In this document: positions 1-9,062 of the stretch, piece after piece
Layout of the letters: the number at the start of each line of letters is the position of its first letter
Numbering within the stretch: position 1 is the first letter of the stretch
From: Martelella lutilitoris
Lineage (GTDB): Bacteria > Pseudomonadota > Alphaproteobacteria > Rhizobiales > Rhizobiaceae
Length of the DNA stretch: 64,000 bases
Reading direction: 5' to 3'
Assembly (NCBI RefSeq): GCF_005924265.1
Contig: NZ_VCLB01000006.1
Coordinates: forward strand, 186,001-250,000
The notes under the pieces: model-generated
What the model was told of the DNA's origin: nothing
Seen by the model: only the letters and a program-made list of their open reading frames with translations
Databases searched by the model: none
Position numbers and translations under genes: made by a program

Positions 1-21
1 ACCGCAAGGTTTTGAAGCCGC

Positions 22-1293
22 TCAATCGGGGTGCGTATCGGCCACGGTTCCGCCCGGCTCCTGATAGTCCTCGCGGTCGATTTCCGGCAGTTCCATGCCG
101 AAGATCGCGGCTTCGAAGGCTTTCAGACGCTTGTAGATCGAGATCAGCTCGATAATCGTCGACCAGGACATCACGAGATACTGGAACGAGGAGGCAACCT
201 GGCCGAAAGCCGTCACGATCTGCTGTACGAGACCGTAGGTCACCGCGCCGGCGACAATTGCCGGGACCAGAATGAAATAGCCGAAGATATTGTCGGCCTG
301 GAGGTAGAGACTGCGGGCGAGATTGAAATAGGTGTAGTGCAGATAGAGCCGGAAATAGTTGCGGCGCACATTGGTGAAGAGCTCCTGCAGCGTCACCGGA
401 TCGGCCCGGTCCTCATGGTCCTCGCCATAGACGAGTTCCTTACGGTAGGCGGCCTCGACGCGCTGATTGCGGAACTCCAGCCCCGGCAGCTTGATGCCCA
501 CAACAACCAGCAAGATCGTGCCGAACAGCGACCAGAAGATCGCCGCGGTGAAAAGCGGAGCGGGAATCGCGCCGACGATCGGCAGTTCGGTGACATATTG
601 CGACAGCGAGAACAGCACCGGCAGAAAGGCGATCAGGGTCATCACCGAATCGATCATCGAAACGCCGAGCCCCTCCATGATCGAGGCGAAGCGCATCGTG
701 TCTTCCTGAACGCGCTGGGATGCGCCTTCGATATGACGGACGCGTTCCCACATGCCGGTGTAGTAGTCATTCATCGCCGTGCGCCAGCGGAAGATATAGT
801 GGCTGATGAAGAAGCGCGAAACGATGAAAAGGGTGACGCTCAGAAAGGCGATCTGCAGGAAGATCAGCATCAGCGTATAAAAGTCGCCGACCGTTATGCC
901 GCCTTCGCCCTGAAGTGCCGCCTGCAACGTATCCCCGAAAGGACGGCGCCAGTTGTTGATGGCAACCGAGATCTGCACCGAAAAATAGGTGACGAAGATG
1001 ATCAGCTGCGACCCCCACACCGACCAGGGCTGCCATTTGCGATTATCGCCGACGATCCACCAGAAAACGCCGAAGATCACCGAGAACACGGCATAATAGA
1101 GGTAGAACCACAGGAAGTCGGGCGTTACGAAATGGGCAAGCCCGATCGGCTGCTCGCCTTCCGGATAGGGCGCGAAGCCTACGGCGACGCCAAGCTCGCG
1201 CACCACGCCGTACCAGCCGGCGATCGCGACCAGCGCCCATATCAGGGCGGAGGCGAAAAACAGTTTCGGTTTCGGAAAAAACGACTTAAACAA
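22..1293 (-). CDS. bacA: BacA/SbmA family peptide transporter
   Basis: Inner-membrane, proton-driven importer of peptides (in rhizobia, NCR-type antimicrobial peptides and bleomycin-like compounds). The protein follows E. coli SbmA closely from end to end: N-terminal [40 protein letters not shown] and the [20 protein letters not shown] stretch are all present, with about seven hydrophobic segments. The start is placed at TTG 1293 because this residue aligns with the SbmA start (MFKSFFPKP) and is preceded by GGAAGG with 8 nt spacing. A TTG nine codons upstream would only add an unconserved tail. The length, 423 residues, is slightly above SbmA. It appears to be a single-gene unit, and the gene is complete with its stop at the window edge. 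Confidence 0.93.
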   Translation of the reverse strand: MFKSFFPKPKLFFASALIWALVAIAGWYGVVRELGVAVGFAPYPEGEQPIGLAHFVTPDFLWFYLYYAVFSVIFGVFWWIVGDNRKWQPWSVWGSQLIIFVTYFSVQISVAINNWRRPFGDTLQAALQGEGGITVGDFYTLMLIFLQIAFLSVTLFIVSRFFISHYIFRWRTAMNDYYTGMWERVRHIEGASQRVQEDTMRFASIMEGLGVSMIDSVMTLIAFLPVLFSLSQYVTELPIVGAIPAPLFTAAIFWSLFGTILLVVVGIKLPGLEFRNQRVEAAYRKELVYGEDHEDRADPVTLQELFTNVRRNYFRLYLHYTYFNLARSLYLQADNIFGYFILVPAIVAGAVTYGLVQQIVTAFGQVASSFQYLVMSWSTIIELISIYKRLKAFEAAIFGMELPEIDREDYQEPGGTVADTHPD

Positions 1294-1423
1294 GGGGCTG
1301 GCCTTCCGGAAAGAACACAAACGAAGGAGACTCTGCCCATCTATGGCAAAAAACCGCCGAAAGAGAAATTAAACATTGTTCAGGTGGGCGTATCGGTTGT
1401 GCGCCTACAATCTGGATCGCGTC

Positions 1424-2182
1424 CTATTCGCCCTCGGGAAGCGTCAGGATCACCGGCCCGTTGCGGGTTGCCACCAGCGTGTGCTCGAACTGGACCGTCA
1501 GCGCCTTGGGGATCGAATAGAGCACCCACTCCCGGTCCTCCTCCTCCTCGGCAAACTCGCCGCCGAGCGAAAGAAACGGCTCGACCGTGAAGACATGCCC
1601 CTCGGCGATGCGGCGGCGCTCGCTCGGGTCCGGCCATGTGGAGAGCTCTGCGGGCTCCTCGTGCAGCGAGCGGCCGATGCCGTGGCTTGCGAGATTGCGG
1701 ATCAGCGAATAGCGGTTCTTGCGGGCGAAATCGCCGATGGCATTGCCGATATCAGCGAAATCGCCGCCGGGCTTCACCTGGTTGATCCCGGTCCACATCG
1801 CCCGCTTGCCGTCGCGGCAGAGGCGCTTGATCTTCGACGTCACCGGCGGCACGGCGAAGGAGGCGCCGGTATCGGAGAAAAAGCCGTTCTTCTCGGCCGA
1901 AACATCGATATTGACGAGGTCGCCGGCGGCAATCACCCGGTCGCCCGGAATGCCGTGGGCGACCTCCTCATTGACGGAAATGCAGGTCGCTCCGGGAAAC
2001 CGATAGGTCACTTCCGGCGCCGACTGCGCGCCATTGTCATCGAGAAACTTGCGGCCGATCTTGTCAAGTTCAAGCGTGGTAATGCCGGGCTCCAGCGCCT
2101 TCGACATGATATCGATTGCGCCCGCGCAGATGCGACCGATCTCCTTCAGGGCCTGAAGCTCTTCTTCTGTCGTGACAATCAT
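1424..2182 (-). CDS. map: type I methionine aminopeptidase
   Basis: Removes the initiator methionine from nascent proteins in the cytoplasm. All five metal ligands of type I enzymes can be seen: Asp in VNIDVS, Asp in FSDTGA, His in ASHGIGRSLHEEP, Glu in FTVEPF and Glu in VQFEHT. The 252-residue length means a bare catalytic domain without the zinc-finger N-terminal extension. ATG 2182 has GAGGG 5 nt upstream. Rhizobia commonly carry more than one map paralogue. The neighbours here (bacA and an LLM oxidoreductase) are not a housekeeping cluster, so this may be the secondary copy, but the sequence alone cannot settle that. Confidence 0.93.
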   Translation of the reverse strand: MIVTTEEELQALKEIGRICAGAIDIMSKALEPGITTLELDKIGRKFLDDNGAQSAPEVTYRFPGATCISVNEEVAHGIPGDRVIAAGDLVNIDVSAEKNGFFSDTGASFAVPPVTSKIKRLCRDGKRAMWTGINQVKPGGDFADIGNAIGDFARKNRYSLIRNLASHGIGRSLHEEPAELSTWPDPSERRRIAEGHVFTVEPFLSLGGEFAEEEEDREWVLYSIPKALTVQFEHTLVATRNGPVILTLPEGE

Positions 2183-2209
2183 CCAGGCCCTCTTTTCAAA
2201 CTTCGAATT

Positions 2210-3256
2210 CTAAACCGGCTCGCCGTCGGCCAGCATTTCGCGCACCATCGGCGCGACCCTTTTGCCGAACAGCTCGATGGCATGCAAGACCTCGGCCTGC
2301 GGCACAAGCCCGACGGCAAACTGAATCATGAACCGGTCGAGACCGAAAATGCGCTGGTGGGCGACGATCTTCTTCGCCAGGTCCTCCGGTCCGCCGACGA
2401 ACAACGCGCCTTCCGGTCCCACCGAGGCATCGAACTGCGCCCGGCTTTGCGGCCCCCAGCCGCGCTCGCGTCCGAGCCTGTCCATCACCGCCTTTTGCGG
2501 TTCGAAGAAGATGTCGGCGGCTTCCTCGGCCGTATCGGCGAGAAAACCGTGGACGGAAATGCCGCGCTTCAGCTTCGCCGGATCGTGGCCGGCCTGAAGC
2601 CCCGCCTGGCGGTGGATATCGAAGAGCGGCGCAAACCGGCGCGGCTGACCGCCGAGGATGGCGATGATCAGCGGCAGGCCGAGAAAGCCGGCACGCGCCA
2701 TCGACTGCGGCGTGCCGCCGGCGGCGATCCAGACCGGCAGCGGATTCTGCACCGGACGCGGATAGACAGACTGATCGGCGAGCGGCGCGCGCGTATTGCC
2801 CGACCAGGTGACCTTCTCGTTTTCGCGGATATTCAACAGGAGATCGAGTTTTTCCGAAAACAGCTCGTCATAGGCTTCCAGCGGATAGCCGAAAAGCGGA
2901 AAGCTTTCGATGAAGGATCCACGCCCTGCCATGATTTCCGCCCGGCCCGAAGACAGCAAGTCGACGGAGGAAAACTGCTGGAACACGCGCACGGGATCAT
3001 CCGACGACAGGATCGAGACCGCGCTCGTCAGCCGGATATTCTTGGTGACCGTGGCGGCGCCCGCCAGAACCGTTGCCGGCGAGGAAACAAGATAGTCGAC
3101 GCGGTGATGCTCGCCGACGCCGAAGACATCGAGCCCGACATCGTCGGCCAGCCTGATCTCCTCCATCAGGTCCTTCATTCGGCGTTCGGCCTCGCGCCCG
3201 CGATCAATGCCGTCAGACGGATCGACATCGGCAAATGTGAAGACACCCAGTTCCAT
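2210..3256 (-). CDS. LLM class flavin-dependent oxidoreductase (bacterial luciferase-like)
   Basis: A predicted F420- or FMNH2-dependent monooxygenase with a TIM-barrel luciferase-like fold. It has the family N-terminus MELGVFTFADV, the GVGEHH segment near residue 48 and the middle stretch VWIAAGGTPQSMARAG. At 348 residues it is full length. ATG 3256 has AAAGGAC 6 nt upstream. It lies 27 bp upstream of map on the same strand, so the two may be cotranscribed. It is divergent from bdhA across a 248-bp shared promoter region. The substrate cannot be deduced. Confidence 0.85.
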   Translation of the reverse strand: MELGVFTFADVDPSDGIDRGREAERRMKDLMEEIRLADDVGLDVFGVGEHHRVDYLVSSPATVLAGAATVTKNIRLTSAVSILSSDDPVRVFQQFSSVDLLSSGRAEIMAGRGSFIESFPLFGYPLEAYDELFSEKLDLLLNIRENEKVTWSGNTRAPLADQSVYPRPVQNPLPVWIAAGGTPQSMARAGFLGLPLIIAILGGQPRRFAPLFDIHRQAGLQAGHDPAKLKRGISVHGFLADTAEEAADIFFEPQKAVMDRLGRERGWGPQSRAQFDASVGPEGALFVGGPEDLAKKIVAHQRIFGLDRFMIQFAVGLVPQAEVLHAIELFGKRVAPMVREMLADGEPV

Positions 3257-3415
3257 CGGTTTGTCCTTTCAAGTCAGAACCTGAATTGCGTTGGCCCTGA
3301 TATGGAGCATTGCCTGCCGCAAGTCACGGGATCGAGCGTCGCCGCGCCTGAAACGCTGTGTTCACACCCTGCTCCGCGCTCCGGCGCCGGACGCCCATTT
3401 CTTGGCCCCGCCCGG

Positions 3416-3433
3416 CATGCAAGCAATTGCATG
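3416..3433. promoter_or_regulatory. perfect 7-bp inverted repeat, candidate operator for the bdhA operon
   Basis: CATGCAA-GCAA-TTGCATG is a perfect palindrome with 7-bp arms and a 4-bp spacer. It lies 71 bp upstream of the bdhA start, in the region shared with the divergent luciferase-like gene. The position and symmetry suit a dimeric regulator. No such regulator is encoded next to it, so its identity is open. Confidence 0.4.
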
Positions 3434-3504
3434 GCCTCTGGTTTGCGCATAACCTTTCAGGCGAATAGCGAACAACAACAAGAATCGGGAATGGCAGACA
3501 TATC

Positions 3505-4281
3505 ATGGCGCGTACAGTAGTGGTGACCGGCTCGACCAGCGGCATAGGCCTCGGCATCGCCGAAGGCTTCGCGAAGGCCGGAGACAATCTCGTCATCAAC
3601 GGTTTCGGATCGGAAGAGGCGATCAATCAGGCCGTCGATCGCATCGGCAGTCTCGGCGAGGGATCGGTGATCTACCACCCCGCCGACATGACCAAGCCAG
3701 ACGAGATCGCGGATCTGATCGCGACTGCCGACAAGACCTTCGGCGGGCTCGACGTGCTGGTCAACAATGCCGGCGTGCAGCATGTCAGCCCGATCGAGGA
3801 TTTTCCGCCGGAAAAATGGGACCAGATCATCGCCATCAATCTGACAAGTTCCTTTCACACCATCCATCATGCGGTTCCGCTGATGAAGAAGGCGGGCCAC
3901 GGCCGGATCATCAATCTGGTCTCCGCCCACGGGCTGGTCGCCTCGCCTTTCAAGTCCGCCTATGTGGCGGCGAAACACGGCATGATGGGGCTGACGAAGA
4001 CGGTCGCGCTGGAACTGGCCCGTCACAGCATCACCGTCAACGCCATCTGCCCCGGTTATGTGCTGACGCCGCTCGTGGAAAAGCAGATCCCGGATACGGC
4101 GAAGGCGCGCGGGATGACGGAGGAACAGGTGAAAACCGACGTTCTTCTGGCCGCCCAGCCGACCAAGCAGTTCGTGACCGTCGAGCAGATCGCCGCCGCG
4201 GCGCTTTATCTAGCGAGCGACGCCGCCTGCCAGGTCACCGGTACGCATATTTCGATTGACGGCGGCTGGACCGCGCAATAA
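3505..4281 (+). CDS. bdhA: D-3-hydroxybutyrate dehydrogenase
   Basis: An NAD-dependent short-chain dehydrogenase that oxidises D-3-hydroxybutyrate, the monomer of PHB, to acetoacetate. The SDR motifs are intact: TGSTSGIG at residues 8-15, NNAG at 87-90, catalytic Ser140, Tyr153 and Lys157 (YVAAK). The family-typical NAICPGYVLTPLVEKQIPD follows. The length, 258 residues, is standard. It is the first gene of a plus-strand unit, 33 bp ahead of xdhA. The same bdhA-xdhA2-xdhB2 arrangement is known from Sinorhizobium meliloti. The acetoacetate it makes could be used by the scoAB-thiolase operon near 34 kb. The ribosome-binding site upstream is weak. Confidence 0.94.
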   Translation: MARTVVVTGSTSGIGLGIAEGFAKAGDNLVINGFGSEEAINQAVDRIGSLGEGSVIYHPADMTKPDEIADLIATADKTFGGLDVLVNNAGVQHVSPIEDFPPEKWDQIIAINLTSSFHTIHHAVPLMKKAGHGRIINLVSAHGLVASPFKSAYVAAKHGMMGLTKTVALELARHSITVNAICPGYVLTPLVEKQIPDTAKARGMTEEQVKTDVLLAAQPTKQFVTVEQIAAAALYLASDAACQVTGTHISIDGGWTAQ

Positions 4282-4314
4282 CGCCGGCCTCCGGATCTTT
4301 CTGAAGGAATTTTG

Positions 4315-5778
4315 ATGACGATACGGTTCATCCTCAACGACAGGGACGTGACGCGCGACAGGTTCTCGCCGTCGGAAACCCTGCTGGACTATCTGCGCAT
4401 CGAACGACACCTGACCGGCTCCAAGGAAGGCTGTGCGGAGGGCGACTGCGGCGCCTGCACGGTGCTGGTGGGCAGGCTGACGCGCGGAAAGCTCGTCTAT
4501 GAGACGGTCAATGCCTGCATCCGCTTTACCGCATCGCTGAATGCCACCCATGTCGTCACCGTCGAGCATCTGGCGGCGAAAGACGGCGCGCTCCATCCCG
4601 TCCAGCAGGCCATGGTCGACATGAACGGCTCGCAATGCGGTTTCTGCACGCCGGGTTTCGTCATGTCGCTTTACGCGCTGTGGATGGAAAACGAAAAACC
4701 GTCCCGACAGGCGATCGAGAAGGCATTGCAGGGCAATCTCTGTCGCTGCACCGGCTACGAGCCGATCATCAAGGCGGCGGAGAAGGCCTCCGCCATTCGA
4801 CCGGATGCGGCCTTCGATGCGCTGGCGCGCGAGCGCGAGAGCGTGATGGCAACGCTTGCGGCCATGAAGACCGGCGAGACCATCACCATCGGCACCGAAA
4901 GCAAGCGCGGGATTATTCCCGGCTCCGCCGACGCCCTTGCCGGGGTGCTCGCCGAATATCGCGACGCGACCATCGTGGCGGGCTCGACCGATGTGGGTCT
5001 CTGGGTCACCAAGCAGATGCGCGATCTGAACCCGATGGTGTTCATCAACCATCTGGAAGAGCTGCAGACGATCACCGAGACGGAAAAGAGCTTCATCATC
5101 GGCGCAGGCGTCACCTATTCGGAAGCGTTCCCGGCACTGGCAGGCAAAATCCCGGCGCTTTCCCGGCTGATCGACCGCATCGGCGGCGAGCAGGTGCGCA
5201 ATATGGGCACGATCGGCGGCAATGTCGCCAATGGGTCGCCGATCGGCGACACCCCGCCTGCCCTGATCGCTCTGGGCGCGACGCTGACGCTGCAATCGAA
5301 GGACGGCACGCGGTCCATCGCGCTTGAGGATTATTTCCGCGATTACGGCAAGCAGGACCGGCGACCGGGTGAGTTCGTGCTGTCGCTTACCGTTCCGAAG
5401 CCGGCAGAGGGCGCGCACTACGCGGTCTACAAGGTTTCCAAACGCCGCGAAGAGGATATTTCCGCCCTTTGCGGTGCCTTTTATCTTGAGCTTGGCGGTG
5501 ACGGCACGGTCGACAAAATCCGCATCGCCTATGGCGGCATGGCCGGCATTCCCAAGCGCGCGGCCCATGTTGAGGCCGCCCTTTCCGGCAAGCCGTGGAC
5601 GGCCGAGACCGTGGAAGCGGCGCGGCCCGCCTTTGAGAGCGACTACCAGCCGATGACCGATATGCGCGCCACGGCGGAATATCGTATGCTCGCGGCCAAG
5701 AACCTGCTCTCCCGCCTGCTGCTTGAAACCGGGGGCAGCCCGCAAGAACTCTCACGCTTCGAACGCGAGGAGGCTTAA
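4315..5778 (+). CDS. xdhA: xanthine dehydrogenase, small (FeS/FAD) subunit
   Basis: The electron-transfer subunit of cytoplasmic xanthine dehydrogenase, which passes electrons from the molybdenum site to NAD. The N-terminal ferredoxin-type 2Fe-2S domain has CAEGDCGACTVL. The second 2Fe-2S domain has CGFCTPG and CRCTGY. Next comes a FAD-binding domain with AGSTDVGLWVTKQ and GGNVANGSPIGDTPPAL, then the CO dehydrogenase flavoprotein C-terminal domain. It is 487 residues. ATG 4315 is chosen over TTG 4312 because AAGGA lies 6 nt before it. It is followed with only 1 bp of spacing by xdhB. Confidence 0.95.
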   Translation: MTIRFILNDRDVTRDRFSPSETLLDYLRIERHLTGSKEGCAEGDCGACTVLVGRLTRGKLVYETVNACIRFTASLNATHVVTVEHLAAKDGALHPVQQAMVDMNGSQCGFCTPGFVMSLYALWMENEKPSRQAIEKALQGNLCRCTGYEPIIKAAEKASAIRPDAAFDALARERESVMATLAAMKTGETITIGTESKRGIIPGSADALAGVLAEYRDATIVAGSTDVGLWVTKQMRDLNPMVFINHLEELQTITETEKSFIIGAGVTYSEAFPALAGKIPALSRLIDRIGGEQVRNMGTIGGNVANGSPIGDTPPALIALGATLTLQSKDGTRSIALEDYFRDYGKQDRRPGEFVLSLTVPKPAEGAHYAVYKVSKRREEDISALCGAFYLELGGDGTVDKIRIAYGGMAGIPKRAAHVEAALSGKPWTAETVEAARPAFESDYQPMTDMRATAEYRMLAAKNLLSRLLLETGGSPQELSRFEREEA

Positions 5779-5779
5779 G

Positions 5780-8125
5780 GTGGACAAGCAGACCAATGAC
5801 GCGCTTTCCCTGAAGACCGAGATTTCGGGCGGCATGCACAAGCCTCGTGTTCACGATTCCGCCCACAAGCATGTGGCCGGCACCGCTGAATATATCGACG
5901 ACATTCCCGAACCCGCAGGCCTTCTGCATGTCGGCCTCGGCCTTTCCGAGCGGCCGCATGCGCGCATTGCCGCGATGGACCTGTCGGCGGTGGCCGAAGC
6001 CCCCGGCGTCGTCGCCGTGCTGTCGGCGAAGGATGTGCCCGGCACCAATGACATTTCCTCGGGCGGCAATCACGACGAGCCGCTCTTTGCCAATGACGAG
6101 GTCGAGTATCACGGACAGATCATGTTCGCGGTGATCGCCGAGACCCGGCATCAGGCCCGCGCGGCGGCGCGGCTTGCGAAGATCACCTATGAGGACCTGC
6201 CCTTCTGGACCAATGTGCGCGACGCGATTGCCAATGACGCGCCCAATGTCATCACCCCGATGACGCTTCAGCGCGGCGATGCGAAGGCCGCGCTCGACAA
6301 GGCGCCCCGCAGGATCACCGGCGAGATGGAGATCGGCGGGCAGGAGCATTTCTATCTCGAAAGCCAGATCGCGCTCGCCATACCCGGCGAGGATGACGAG
6401 GTGGCCGTCTGGTCGTCCACACAGCATCCAAGCGAGATCCAGCATATCGTCGGCCATGTGCTCGATATTCCGTCCAACGCCGTCACCGTCTATCAGCGAC
6501 GCATGGGCGGCGGCTTCGGCGGCAAGGAGACCCAGGGCAACGGCTTTGCCGCGATCGCGGCCCTTGCGGCCAAGAAGCTCAACCGCGCGATCAAGGTCCG
6601 CCCCGACCGCGACGAGGACATGGTGATCACCGGCAAGCGCCACGATTTCGTCGCCTATTACGATATCGGCTTTGACGATGACGGCGTGATCGAGGGCGTG
6701 GACACGACCTTTGCCGGGCGTTGCGGCTTTTCCTCCGACCTTTCAGGGCCGGTGACCGACCGCACGCTGTTTCACGCCGACAGTTCCTATTATTATCCGA
6801 ACGTGCACATGGTCTCCCGACCCTTGAAGACGCATACCTGCTCGAACACCGCCTATCGCGGTTTCGGCGGGCCGCAGGGCATGCTGGCGGGCGAGCGCTT
6901 CATCGAGGAAATCGCCTATGCGCTGCAGAAAGACCCGCTCGATATCCGCAAAGCGAATTTCTACGGCCCCAACGGCTCCGGCCGGGATGTGACGCCCTAT
7001 CACCAGACGGTGGAGGACAACATCATCCTGCGCGTGGTCGAGGAACTGGAGGCAAGCGCCGACTACCGCACCCGCCGCCAGGCGATCATCGATTTCAACG
7101 AGACGAGCCCGGTGATCAAGAAGGGCATTGCGCTGACGCCGGTGAAATTCGGCATCTCCTTCACCATGACCGCCTTCAACCAGGCCGGCGCGCTCGTCCA
7201 TGTCTATCAGGACGGCTCGGTTCAGCTCAATCACGGCGGCACGGAGATGGGCCAGGGGCTTTACATCAAAGTCGCCCAGGTGGTCGCCGACGTCTTCCAG
7301 ATCGACCTCGAACGGGTGAAGATCACCGCGACGACGACCGGCAAGGTGCCGAACACGTCTGCCACCGCCGCGTCCTCGGGCTCCGACCTCAACGGCATGG
7401 CTGCCTGGAACGGCGCGATGCAGATCCGCGACCGGCTGGTCGCCTTTGCCGCCGAACACTGGAATGTCGCGCCGGAGGAAATCGAATTCCTGCCGAACCG
7501 GGTGCGTATCGGAAAGGAAGAAATTCCTTTCCCCGACCTGATCAAGGCCGCCTATTTCGCCCGTATCCAGCTTTCGGCGGCGGGCTTCTACAAGACGCCG
7601 AAGATCCATTGGGACCGCGCGGCGGGCAAGGGCCGGCCTTTTTACTATTTCGCCTATGGCGCTGCCTGCACCGAGGTCTCGATCGATACGCTCACCGGCG
7701 AATATCTGTTCGACCGCACCGACATTCTCCACGATGCCGGGCGGTCGCTGAACCCGACCATCGATATCGGCCAGATCGAGGGCGGTTTCGTGCAGGGGCT
7801 CGGCTGGCTGACGACGGAGGAATTGTGGTGGGACGACAAGGGACGCCTTCGCACCCATGCGCCGTCCACCTACAAGATCCCGCTTGCCTCCGACCGGCCG
7901 AAGATCTTCAACGTCAAGCTCACCGATTTCTCCGAAAACCGCGAACCGACCATCGGCCGTTCCAAGGCCGTCGGCGAACCGCCCTTCATGCTGGCGATTT
8001 CGGCGCTGGAGGCAATCTCCATGGCCGTTGCCAGCGTCGCCGACTACCGCGTCTGCCCCAGGCTCGACGCACCGGCAACGCCCGAACGCGTGCTGATGGC
8101 GGTGGAGCGGATGAAGAAGGCGTGA
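5780..8125 (+). CDS. xdhB: xanthine dehydrogenase, large (molybdopterin) subunit
   Basis: The catalytic subunit that hydroxylates hypoxanthine and xanthine to urate. Residues typical of true xanthine dehydrogenases are present: the Glu of RMGGGFGGKE, the Arg of TAYRGFGGPQG and the catalytic Glu of AVGEPPFML near the C-terminus. The Moco-binding GTEMGQGLYIKVAQ segment is also there. The start is set at GTG 5780, right behind the xdhA stop, with AGGAGG 6 nt upstream. The longer reading frame from 5723 overlaps xdhA and adds no conserved sequence. It is 781 residues, full length for the family. Confidence 0.95.
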   Translation: MDKQTNDALSLKTEISGGMHKPRVHDSAHKHVAGTAEYIDDIPEPAGLLHVGLGLSERPHARIAAMDLSAVAEAPGVVAVLSAKDVPGTNDISSGGNHDEPLFANDEVEYHGQIMFAVIAETRHQARAAARLAKITYEDLPFWTNVRDAIANDAPNVITPMTLQRGDAKAALDKAPRRITGEMEIGGQEHFYLESQIALAIPGEDDEVAVWSSTQHPSEIQHIVGHVLDIPSNAVTVYQRRMGGGFGGKETQGNGFAAIAALAAKKLNRAIKVRPDRDEDMVITGKRHDFVAYYDIGFDDDGVIEGVDTTFAGRCGFSSDLSGPVTDRTLFHADSSYYYPNVHMVSRPLKTHTCSNTAYRGFGGPQGMLAGERFIEEIAYALQKDPLDIRKANFYGPNGSGRDVTPYHQTVEDNIILRVVEELEASADYRTRRQAIIDFNETSPVIKKGIALTPVKFGISFTMTAFNQAGALVHVYQDGSVQLNHGGTEMGQGLYIKVAQVVADVFQIDLERVKITATTTGKVPNTSATAASSGSDLNGMAAWNGAMQIRDRLVAFAAEHWNVAPEEIEFLPNRVRIGKEEIPFPDLIKAAYFARIQLSAAGFYKTPKIHWDRAAGKGRPFYYFAYGAACTEVSIDTLTGEYLFDRTDILHDAGRSLNPTIDIGQIEGGFVQGLGWLTTEELWWDDKGRLRTHAPSTYKIPLASDRPKIFNVKLTDFSENREPTIGRSKAVGEPPFMLAISALEAISMAVASVADYRVCPRLDAPATPERVLMAVERMKKA

Positions 8126-8128
8126 GGC

Positions 8129-8965
8129 ATGAGCGAGGTCGCGACATTCCGGCGTTTTTTCGAGGATCATCCGGCCGCCGTCATTGTCACGGTGGCCGAG
8201 ATCAGGGGCTCGACGCCGCGCGAGGCAGGCGCGGTGATGGCCGTTTCAATTGACGCAACCTGCGGAACGATCGGCGGCGGCCAGCTCGAATATCTCGCGA
8301 TCGATCATGCCCGGCGTCTGCTGAAGGGTCATGACGCGCCGCTGCGGCTCGACATTCCCCTCGGCCCCGAGATCGGCCAATGCTGCGGCGGGCGTACCAT
8401 CCTCGCCTTTGAGGTCGCGGATGCCGGCACAGTCGATCGCCTGCTGAACGCGCTTGCGGAGGACGCGGCGTCAAACCCCTCGGTCTATATTTTCGGCGGC
8501 GGTCATGTCGGCATGGCGCTCGCGCAGGCGCTTGCTCCCCTGCCCTTCAACACGACTGTGATCGAAACCCGTCCGGAATTGGACGACCCGCTGCCGGGGA
8601 CCGTCGAGCTCCGCCTGTCGCCAATGCCCGAGGCCGAGGTCGCGCGCATGCCTTCAGGCAGCGCCGCCGTCATCCTCACCCATGACCATGCGCTCGATTT
8701 TCTGATCGCGACGGAAGCGCTGAAACGCGACGATCTTTCCTATTGCGGCATGATCGGTTCGAAGACCAAGCGGGCGACGTTCCTGAATTTTGCGCGGAAG
8801 GAAGGCTTAAGCGAAACAGAGCTCTCGCGGCTGACCATGCCGATCGGCGCCGGGGTTGCCGACAAGCGCCCGGCCGTGATTGCCGCCTTGGTTGCAAGTG
8901 AACTTATCCACGTCATTTCTGCCGCAAAAGCAGGCAGGCTGCCCGCAGAACGAGCAAAGAACTGA
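8129..8965 (+). CDS. xdhC: xanthine dehydrogenase accessory protein XdhC
   Basis: A cytoplasmic chaperone that binds the molybdenum cofactor, aids its sulfuration and inserts it into XdhB. The XdhC N-terminal domain shows RGSTPREAGAVM, GTIGGGQLEY and the conserved QCCGG cysteines. The C-terminal Rossmann-like domain begins VYIFGGGHVGMALAQ. It is 278 residues, starting 3 bp after xdhB ends, which completes the xdhABC set. A second, divergent XdhC-family gene lies at 22.2-23.2 kb. Confidence 0.93.
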   Translation: MSEVATFRRFFEDHPAAVIVTVAEIRGSTPREAGAVMAVSIDATCGTIGGGQLEYLAIDHARRLLKGHDAPLRLDIPLGPEIGQCCGGRTILAFEVADAGTVDRLLNALAEDAASNPSVYIFGGGHVGMALAQALAPLPFNTTVIETRPELDDPLPGTVELRLSPMPEAEVARMPSGSAAVILTHDHALDFLIATEALKRDDLSYCGMIGSKTKRATFLNFARKEGLSETELSRLTMPIGAGVADKRPAVIAALVASELIHVISAAKAGRLPAERAKN

Positions 8966-9062
8966 AAAGGCTCAACTAATTTGTCTTCTTTGCGCTCCGG
9001 CACTTTTTTTTCGCGGCAAAATTTCGCATCATTCCCGCATCTGACGTTTGGGGGCACAATTT

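Noticed and set aside
1376-3520. A 714-codon plus-strand open frame, and similar long frames opposite bacA (31-1590), uraD/alc (14481-16091), GH127 (49682-51556) and guaB (61275-62618)
   Set aside because: They are antisense to confidently identified genes, have Arg/His/Asp-rich composition without domains, and arise from high GC at third codon positions.
5723-5779. N-terminal extension of xdhB into xdhA
   Set aside because: GTG 5780 has an ideal AGGAGG site and matches the family N-terminus; the extension is unconserved.
6721-8253. 510-codon plus-strand frame overlapping xdhB
   Set aside because: A shifted-frame shadow of xdhB with Gly/Arg-rich composition and no motifs.
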